Origin: Botrytis cinerea B05.10
Lineage: Eukaryota; Ascomycota; Leotiomycetes; Helotiales; Sclerotiniaceae
Direction of reading: 5' to 3'
NCBI RefSeq assembly: GCF_000143535.2
Contig: NC_037321.1
Location: 1,860,001 to 1,924,000, forward strand
Length of the DNA: 64,000 nt
Shown piece by piece: positions 57,749 through 64,000 of the stretch; within the stretch, counting starts at the first letter, position 1, and every line of letters starts with the position of its first letter. Under the pieces are notes generated by a model. It ran no database searches. It saw nothing but the letters and a program-made list of their open reading frames with translations, and was not told where the DNA came from. The position numbers and the translations under genes were made by a program.

Positions 57749-59650
57749 ATGGTTGAAGATAATCGACTTGAAAATGGGGAAAAGTCAGAAAAAATGGTAG
57801 CGAGTTTACAAGGGGCCATCATTCCTAAAGAAACATACCAAACACCAAAAGATTCCATCGCAGGCATCACAAACAACCCAGGCACCACAGACACCACAGA
57901 CACCACAGACAACCCACATAACCCAGACGACCCAGAAAGATCTATAGAACGAAATCCTAGCCATGATCATTCTACACCCGCTCTTACACCCGCACTCACC
58001 CCCCCATCCTTATCCTCATCCGCATCGTCAATCGCAGAAGATCAAGATGGAACACGCGATCTCGAATTAGCACCTGTAATTTCTGGTCCACCTTATTCGG
58101 CTTTCGGTGTGTGGAAAAAACGATATATCGTAGGAATGTGTACATTGGCAGCTTTCATCTCACCTACATCCGCCAATATCTATTTCCCAGCTCTCAATCC
58201 ACTCGCCGCTGATCTCGGTGTATCGAATACCCTCATCAATTTGACCCTTACATCTTTCATGATCTTTCAAGGTCTTGCACCAACAGTCTTTGGAGATTTA
58301 GCAGATATGGCTGGAAGAAGACCTACATATATTATTGCATTCATTATATACTTGGGTGCAAATATTGGGTTGGCATTACAAAATAGTTATGCTGCTTTAT
58401 TCATCTTACGTTGTGTACAAAGTTGTGGAAGTAGTGGTGCTATTGCTTTAGGATTTGGTGTTGTGGCTGATGTATCAACAAGTGCTGAACGTGGATCATA
58501 TATGGGAATTGTTGGAGCTGGTACCATGATGGGACCTGCTTTAGGACCTGTTATTGGTGGTATATTGGCTCAATTCTTAGGATGGAGAGCAATCTTTTGG
58601 TTCCTCGTTATTCTCGCTGCCTTATTCCTCATACCATTTACTCTTACGGTTCCCGAAACTGGTCGTAATGTTGTTGGTAATGGATCTATTCCCCCTCAAG
58701 GTTGGAATATGACAGTTATTGATTGGTGGAAATATCGAAAAGAACAAAAATCGGAAAATCAACTTTCTCGTACGGCAACTGCTGAAAGTAGAAAACTTGC
58801 ACAAGCTGAACTTGCAAGTAAACGACAATTAAGGTGGCCAAATCCTTTGAAGACGGTATACATTGTCATGGAGAAAGATGTTGCCATGGTATTATTTTAT
58901 AATGCTTTATTATATACAGCATTTTATGATGTCACAGCTTCTCTACCTCAACTTTTCAAAGAAATTTACAACTTTAATGATTTACAAATTGGTTTATGTT
59001 ATATTCCATTTGGAAGTGGTTGCGCTTTGGCTAGTATCATCAATGGTAAGATGTTGGATCGAAATTACAAAAAAATTGCTCGAAATATTGGTTTTACTAT
59101 TGATCATAAGAGGGGTGATGATTTGAGACATTTTCCAATTGAAAGAGCTAGATTAGAAATAATTTGGCCTCTTTTAATTATGGGACTTGCTTGTTATTTA
59201 TGTTATGGTTGGGTTTTGGAGAAGAATGCTAATTTGGCTGCACCACTCATTCTTCAATTCTTCTTGGGACTTTTCATCAATGGTTCTTTTAACATTCTTA
59301 GTACACTTGTTGTTGATTTATATCCACAAAGTCCTTCTACTGCAACCGCTGCAAATAATCTTGTAAGATGTTTACTTGGTGCTGGTGGAACAGGTATTAT
59401 TACTATTATGGTTGATCATATGGGAAGAGGATGGTGTTTTACATTCATTGCTCTTGTATGTATTGTTGCATCTCCAATGTTATGGATTGAATTGAAGTGG
59501 GGACCAATTTGGAGAGAAGAAAGAATGGTAAGAATGGAGAAAGAAGTTGAAGCAAAGAAAGTGAGGGAAGAAGAGGAAGAGAGAGGGAGAAGAGGAGATG
59601 GAGGGGGAGGGGGAGAGGAAGGGGTAGAGGGAGGGGGAGAAAAAGTATGA
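57749..59650 (+). CDS. MFS drug:H+ antiporter (DHA1, 12 membrane segments)
   Basis: Proton-driven exporter of the DHA1 group (Qdr/Aqr/Dtr-like). Single exon; 633 aa from the ATG at 57749, with an in-frame ATG at 57701 adding 16 hydrophobic residues. About 125 disordered, Thr/Pro/Ser-rich residues precede the first helix (YIVGMCTLAAFISPTSANIY). Motif A is GDLADMAGRRP between helices 2 and 3, and motif C is GAGTMMGPALGPVIGG in helix 5. A charged cytosolic loop of about 80 residues lies between helices 6 and 7. The C-terminus is Glu/Arg/Gly-rich (EEEERGRRGDGGGGGEE) because the frame runs into a purine-rich minisatellite that continues past the stop. Substrate is not readable. Confidence 0.92.
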   Translation: MVEDNRLENGEKSEKMVASLQGAIIPKETYQTPKDSIAGITNNPGTTDTTDTTDNPHNPDDPERSIERNPSHDHSTPALTPALTPPSLSSSASSIAEDQDGTRDLELAPVISGPPYSAFGVWKKRYIVGMCTLAAFISPTSANIYFPALNPLAADLGVSNTLINLTLTSFMIFQGLAPTVFGDLADMAGRRPTYIIAFIIYLGANIGLALQNSYAALFILRCVQSCGSSGAIALGFGVVADVSTSAERGSYMGIVGAGTMMGPALGPVIGGILAQFLGWRAIFWFLVILAALFLIPFTLTVPETGRNVVGNGSIPPQGWNMTVIDWWKYRKEQKSENQLSRTATAESRKLAQAELASKRQLRWPNPLKTVYIVMEKDVAMVLFYNALLYTAFYDVTASLPQLFKEIYNFNDLQIGLCYIPFGSGCALASIINGKMLDRNYKKIARNIGFTIDHKRGDDLRHFPIERARLEIIWPLLIMGLACYLCYGWVLEKNANLAAPLILQFFLGLFINGSFNILSTLVVDLYPQSPSTATAANNLVRCLLGAGGTGIITIMVDHMGRGWCFTFIALVCIVASPMLWIELKWGPIWREERMVRMEKEVEAKKVREEEEERGRRGDGGGGGEEGVEGGGEKV

Positions 59651-59835
59651 GAGGGAGATGAAGAGAGGGAGATGGAGAGAGGGAGGGGGAGAAAAAGTAG
59701 GAGAGGGAGATGAAGAGAGGGAGAGAGGAAGATGGAGAGAGGGAGAGAAAGTATGAGAGGGAGATGGAGAGAGGAAGAGAGGAAGATGAAGAGAGGGAGA
59801 GAAAGTATGAGGGGGAGAAAAAGTATGAGGCGAAA
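59540..59835. repeat. Purine-rich minisatellite spanning the MFS stop codon
   Basis: GAGAGGGAGATGAAGAGAG-type units of about 16-20 nt with many length variants. The first 110 bp code for the end of the transporter; the rest is 3' flank. Confidence 0.8.
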
Positions 59836-60971
59836 CAGAAAAGACTAATGCTCAAGTAACATCAAATGATGGAAAGGCGGACGAGAAAGTTTGATGATAC
59901 CTTATATGGATTGGATGTTCAATGGTTTTAGCGTTTATATTTAGTATTGAGCGGTTTGATTTTTAGTACATACCCATTTGAATTTCTACTTGGGAATATT
60001 TATATATATTTGTCAGAACATACTTGGTGGTATATTGGGAGGAAATGCTTGGTGTATTGAGAGGGAATGGTGTATTGAGAGGAAATGATTAATGTTGTGG
60101 GGTTTCCATGGTCATTACTATAGCTTAGTATTCCATATCATATGGATGAATGATAAGCATCATTTATTTAATTCATTTACGATTCATGTGCCATCGAATT
60201 TAGATCTATTTGAATTTCATCCAATCCGAAAAACTCCATCTCCACCCCTCCACCCCTCCATCCCGCATCCCGCATCTTCCATTCCCCTCCGGTTTTTGCC
60301 TTATACGTAGGTCCGCAAGGAATAGAACATCGGCGTAATCGGACATGATACTTTAACCGGAAATACCGGGTTAACGATCGGATCTCTTCTACCTTTTTTG
60401 CTAAGGTAAGCACATATGAGCAATCGTTGTTTTCATTTTCCCACTTCTTTTCCTTTCTCCTATTGGGATCATAAATTTCGATCGTATACCTGATATTTCT
60501 TACACGGTGAAAGTTCAGAATATGATTGTTCATTCATTCGATGGTTCTTGAGTTCTTGACTTTTGGAATTCTCGAGTGAATGGACTAGTGTTTTACTCAC
60601 CATATCGCTTCATATATTTCTTGGCCCGTCTCAAATTTGGGGTTATTTATTTGATGAATGAGAGTCAATTTATTACTCTATATCTTTAATTCATTCTCAA
60701 GCACAATCAATGTCAAAACATATTTATACTTTACCTACTGATCGACCGTGTTCAAATATACTTTTACAACGGAAGCGCTCTTACCATTATACCTATTCAA
60801 GGCATCTCACAACACAAGCGCTCTCATGATAATTCCTTTTCAACGTACCTCGAAACAAGCGCTCTCATGATAATTCCTTCCAACAACATTTTGGATCCTT
60901 TTTTTGTTATTAATATCTCTTTTCCCTACAAGTTTCATCCTCATCTCGAACAAATCCAATTCTACAACACC
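59651..60971. other. Intergenic region and PAQR leader
   Basis: After the purine array the DNA is AT-rich. Repeats of TGGTGTATTGAGAGG lie near 60050-60090. The end holds the duplicated leader at 60814-60879, and a TATA-like TATATTTC near 60612. No other gene seen. Confidence 0.5.
60814..60879 (+). repeat. Direct repeat in the PAQR leader carrying an uORF
   Basis: ACAAGCGCTCTCATGATAAT occurs at about 60814 and 60855, period 41 nt. The first copy's ATG (60826) opens a 14-residue uORF (MIIPFQRTSKQALS) ending with TGA at 60868-60870. The second copy's ATG (60867) overlaps that stop as ATGA and is in frame with the PAQR protein. Confidence 0.8.
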
Positions 60972-62572
60972 ATGGATAAATCCCAAATTTCCAATTACGC
61001 ACTACCTAACATTCAACCATCGGAATCGGAGAAACCACCTACTCCAATCACTTGTCGACAAGATTCAACTTCAACCATCCATAAAGGTTTAATCACATAT
61101 GATGATCTTCCATCATGGCATCAAGATAATCCTTCAATATTTACTTCCTATCGACCAATCACTCACTCTCTTCGGGATTCTCTCAAGACTTTCTTCACAC
61201 TCCACAACGAAACATTCAATATTCATACTCATTCGATTCCGTTTTTGATATGTCTTCTCCTCACCGGTCTTATCTTTTACATCTTTTCAATATATTTTCC
61301 CAAAAGTCCATTGGTTGATCGATTCATCTTTTCCATTTTCTTCTGGACAACTATGATTTGTATGGGGTTTAGTATGGCCTATCATACATTGATGAATCAT
61401 TCGAAACATGTGGCGGAGGTATGGTTGAAGTTGGATTTTTTGGGAATAGTAGTTGCGACTTTGGGGGATTTTGTGACGGCGATTTATGTAGCTTTTTATT
61501 GTGAATGGAAGTTACAAGTTGGATATTGGGTTATGGTATTGGTTTTTATTTTGATTTTCCCTGTCCCTCTTCTCTATCTTTTCCCCTTTCCTCCTTTCTC
61601 ATATCCTCTCCCCCCTTCTACTCTCCACCTCTCTTCTCATCTTCACCCCTCTTCTTCCTCTTTCCTCTTCTCATCTTCACCCCTCTTCTTCCTCTTTCCT
61701 CTTCCTCTTTCCACCTCCACTCTCCTCCACCTTCACTCTTCTTCCCCTTTCCTCCCTTCTCATCTCCACCTCTGCCTTCTTCTCTTCCACTCTCCTCCAT
61801 CTCTACTTCTATACTCTCCTCCACCTCTCCTCTCCTCTCTCTCCATCACCACCTCAAACCTTCACATGGTACTCATAAACGGTCAAAATACTCACATCCT
61901 CTTAGATAATAACTCTCACTTCAACAATCCTCATCGTTCTACTACATCCAAAATTTCAAGGTCCTCGTTGGCGTACTTTTCGAGTATGTATTTTTATAGG
62001 AACAGGATGTTCGGCTTTTGCACCTATTATTCATGCCATTGTTTATTTTGGTTGGGATTATGTTGTTAATGGAACTGGTATGCCTTGGTATCTTGGAGAA
62101 GGAGGATTTCTTATTCTTGGAGCAGTGATTTATAGTGTGAGTTTTTTTCTTTTTCTTTTCCTTCTTTTGTTTCTTTTCTATTTATTTTATTTTTTATTTA
62201 TTTTCTTTCTATTTATTTTCTTTTCTATCTCTCTCTTTTCTATCTCTTTCTTTTCTATCTCGTTTTCTTTTTCTCTTTCTCTTTCTCCTCTTTCCAAATA
62301 CCTTCTTCAGATTCGATGTACCTTGGAGTAGAGGGTACGGAAATCCTGAATGGGTCTGGAAAAAAATTAAAGATACAATAAAAAATGAATAAAAACTGAC
62401 ATCAAAAAAGCTACGTATACCAGAATGTTACTTTCCGGGTAAATTCGATATATTAGGTCATTCGCATCAAATTTTCCATATTTTAGTTGTGGCAGCATCG
62501 ATAATGCATTTGGTGGGGTTGTTAAAAGCATATGAACATGAGTATTATTATCCGAGATGTGCGATGAGGTAA
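60972..62572 (+). CDS. PAQR/ADIPOR-like seven-helix membrane protein (Izh/hemolysin III superfamily)
   Basis: Integral membrane protein of the progestin-adiponectin receptor family; yeast Izh members affect zinc and lipid homeostasis and are thought to be metal-dependent hydrolases. Exons 60972-61535, 61906-62136 and 62411-62572 give 318 aa. Conserved blocks: LITYDDLPSWHQDNPSIFTSYRP, MAYHTLMNHSKHVAEVWLKLDFLGI, LHPKFQGPRWRTFR, PWYLGEGGFLILG, and IPECYFPGKFDILGHSHQIFHILVV with the metal-binding His pair (HSHQIFH); the family Ser-x3-His pattern in helix 2 is present as SMAYH. Both introns (370 and 274 nt) are very long and filled with pyrimidine-rich repeats. An upstream in-frame ATG at 60867 would add 35 residues. 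Confidence 0.88.
61540..61860 (+). repeat. CT-rich low-complexity array inside PAQR intron 1
   Basis: CTCTTCTCATCTTCACCCCT-type units fill most of intron 1 and are almost free of stop codons in several frames. This gives a false continuation of the first exon to 62069. Confidence 0.8.
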
Positions 62573-63372
62573 TTTGTGGGGTTGGGGAAATTTAGCGGAT
62601 GGGAATTGGAGAGAAGGTGGGGAAGATTAAAAAGTTGGGAGGAAATTCTAAAGAAATGGAATTGTGGTTGAGATGGTAATGGGAAAAGAGGTGTTTGGTG
62701 TTTTGAATTTTGAGAATTATGATGGCTGGATTTGAGATGGCTGGAAAAGTTTATAGTGATTATTTGATCACTCGTGAGGTAGACTGTTGTATGTTGGGGA
62801 ATTACTTTTATGATAAAGTAGAATGGGTATAGTTGTTGTGTTGTGTTGTTTTGGACTTGGACTTGGATTTGGACTTGGACTTGGACTTGGATTTGGACTT
62901 GGACTTGGATTTGGACTTGGACTTGATCTTAGTCTTGGTCTTGGTCTTGGTCTTGGTCTTGGTAGTTTGGTAGTTTGGTATATGAATGAGTAATGATAAT
63001 GGATTTATGAGTTATGATTCTTTTGTTTTGGTCTTCTTTCGGTTTTAATGTAAAAATATAATTCCCAAATCATCCTATTCTGCCTCCACGGCAGTGGCCC
63101 CCGGAGGGCTAGCGGAGCGTCATCATTCTTCTCGAATATTAAGTGATGACTTTGGAGAAAATGATAATATATATAATGTATCTCAATCATGCGCTATGAT
63201 TTTGTTTGAAGAGTTCTGCTACAGGTTTACTAGTACAGAGATGTAGATGTTTTAGGTATCTACATCCCATGTTATCAGGGCTTTTCAAACTCTGTACCAC
63301 CTTTCGTCGAATATCGAATCTTTCACCAAGTACATGTGCTTTACAACGTGATTATGATATTTGTTTTATTTA
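62573..63372. other. Intergenic region
   Basis: Contains a TTGGAC/TTGGAT hexamer array grading into TTGGTC (about 62851-62974), and a short GC-rich piece at 63080-63120 with two perfect small hairpins. Otherwise AT-rich; no supportable gene. Confidence 0.5.
62851..62974. repeat. TTGGAC/TTGGAT/TTGGTC hexamer array
   Basis: About 20 hexamers with an 18-nt higher-order pattern (two TTGGAC and one TTGGAT), ending in a TTGGTC block. Non-coding, 3' of the PAQR gene. Confidence 0.85.
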
Positions 63373-64000
63373 TTAGACTACCCAGTCATCTAAATCACCA
63401 GATTCAACCAAAGCTAAAAACTCCAACATAGGATCCATAAGATTAGTGTACTCATCCGCCATTTCCTCTAATCTCTCGTCACTAACCGACAATTCCTCTT
63501 TCAAACAATCCAAACTTTCCATCGTTTCAATCATCTCTTCCAATTCTTCATCCTGATCTTGAGCTGAAGTATAGAGTCTACTGATCATACTGATTTCTTC
63601 TCGTAGTTTCATCGTCTCCTCTTTAATAATTGGTTTGAACCAATTTGTCTTCAATAAATCTTCTTTAGCCAAGGACCAATTTTGTTCTTCATGCTTATAA
63701 GAATTAGCAACACTTACACCAGCAACGAAATGAGAGAATCCTCCACCATGTGTTGAATAAGCTTGAGCATATCTTGAACATAAAATTTCCCCAAATGTTC
63801 CATGGCATGGTTCAATACAATTAAAAACAATGTATTGACGATTCCTATAAACGCCACCTTCCAACGCAAAGATGGCCTCAATCAAATTCATAATATAGTT
63901 GGAACTAACATGCTTTCTATGTTGATCTAAACGTTGAAGACTTGACGCAAATCCGACTTCGGAAATGGGCCGAGTTAATGGTTCATTCCAACGATTGTTG
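63373..64000 (-). CDS. Hypothetical protein, 3' part only (N-terminus outside window)
   Basis: The frame is open from the right edge to a stop at 63373, about 209 codons. The ATG at 63891 is unlikely to be the start, since the frame continues in coding-like sequence upstream (NNRWNEPLTRPISEVGFASS). It has a Cys/His-containing stretch (VFNCIEPCHGTFGEI, then YSTHGGGFSHFVAG), a Trp-rich part (NWSLAKEDLLKTNWFKP) and an acidic helical C-terminus (EELEEMIETMESLD). I do not recognise the family. Confidence 0.65.
   Translation of the reverse strand, partial: NNRWNEPLTRPISEVGFASSLQRLDQHRKHVSSNYIMNLIEAIFALEGGVYRNRQYIVFNCIEPCHGTFGEILCSRYAQAYSTHGGGFSHFVAGVSVANSYKHEEQNWSLAKEDLLKTNWFKPIIKEETMKLREEISMISRLYTSAQDQDEELEEMIETMESLDCLKEELSVSDERLEEMADEYTNLMDPMLEFLALVESGDLDDWVV

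Noticed and set aside
60867..62069. 400-codon continuous frame at the PAQR gene
   Set aside because: Beyond 61535 it translates CT-rich intron; the spliced form restores the conserved PAQR blocks.

Overview
The window looks like nuclear DNA of a filamentous ascomycete, most likely a leotiomycete of the Botrytis/Sclerotinia type (inference). The reasons are AT-rich intergenic DNA, many short introns (mostly 46-70 nt, GTAAGT/GTATGT donors, CTAAC-like branch points, CAG/TAG acceptors), a chitin synthase fused to a myosin-like motor, and typical fungal housekeeping genes. I found no rRNA, tRNA, CRISPR array, transposon or viral gene. All splice sites were read by eye and checked only for reading-frame continuity and family motifs.

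Left part (1-24.9 kb): a 3-kb flank leads into a complete class V chitin synthase (2971-8714). Then come two related small coiled-coil genes, the second apparently frameshifted, and a gene with two degenerate WW-like repeats. A convergent ESF2-type ribosome biogenesis gene shares a divergent promoter with an aldehyde dehydrogenase. Next are a small three-exon orphan gene, a large Ser/Thr/Pro-rich orphan with tandem protein repeats (minus strand), a possible mini-gene and an orphan with an unusually long intron.

Middle part (25.5-46.6 kb): a secreted type-B carboxylesterase, a 5.6-kb gene-free stretch, a vacuolar Ca2+/H+ exchanger, a tandem pair of SRR1-like genes with identical intron phases, a short-chain dehydrogenase, an APC-superfamily permease and a GNAT acetyltransferase.

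Right part (46.6-64 kb): an MDP1-type HAD phosphatase (divergent from the GNAT gene), the repair factor Rad4/XPC, an aspartate aminotransferase, a Ufe1/syntaxin-18 SNARE divergent from an MFS drug:H+ antiporter, a PAQR (adiponectin-receptor-like) membrane protein with two large low-complexity introns, and the 3' part of an unknown gene leaving the window on the right.

There is no biosynthetic or defence cluster: the genes belong to separate pathways. The more unusual points are the SRR1-like tandem pair with an internal three-fold repeat in one copy, the tandem coiled-coil pair, the WW-like orphan, a 51-nt stop-free in-frame intron in the aminotransferase, an ATGA-overlapping uORF created by a leader duplication in the PAQR gene, and a recurring purine bias of the sense strand just after stop codons.
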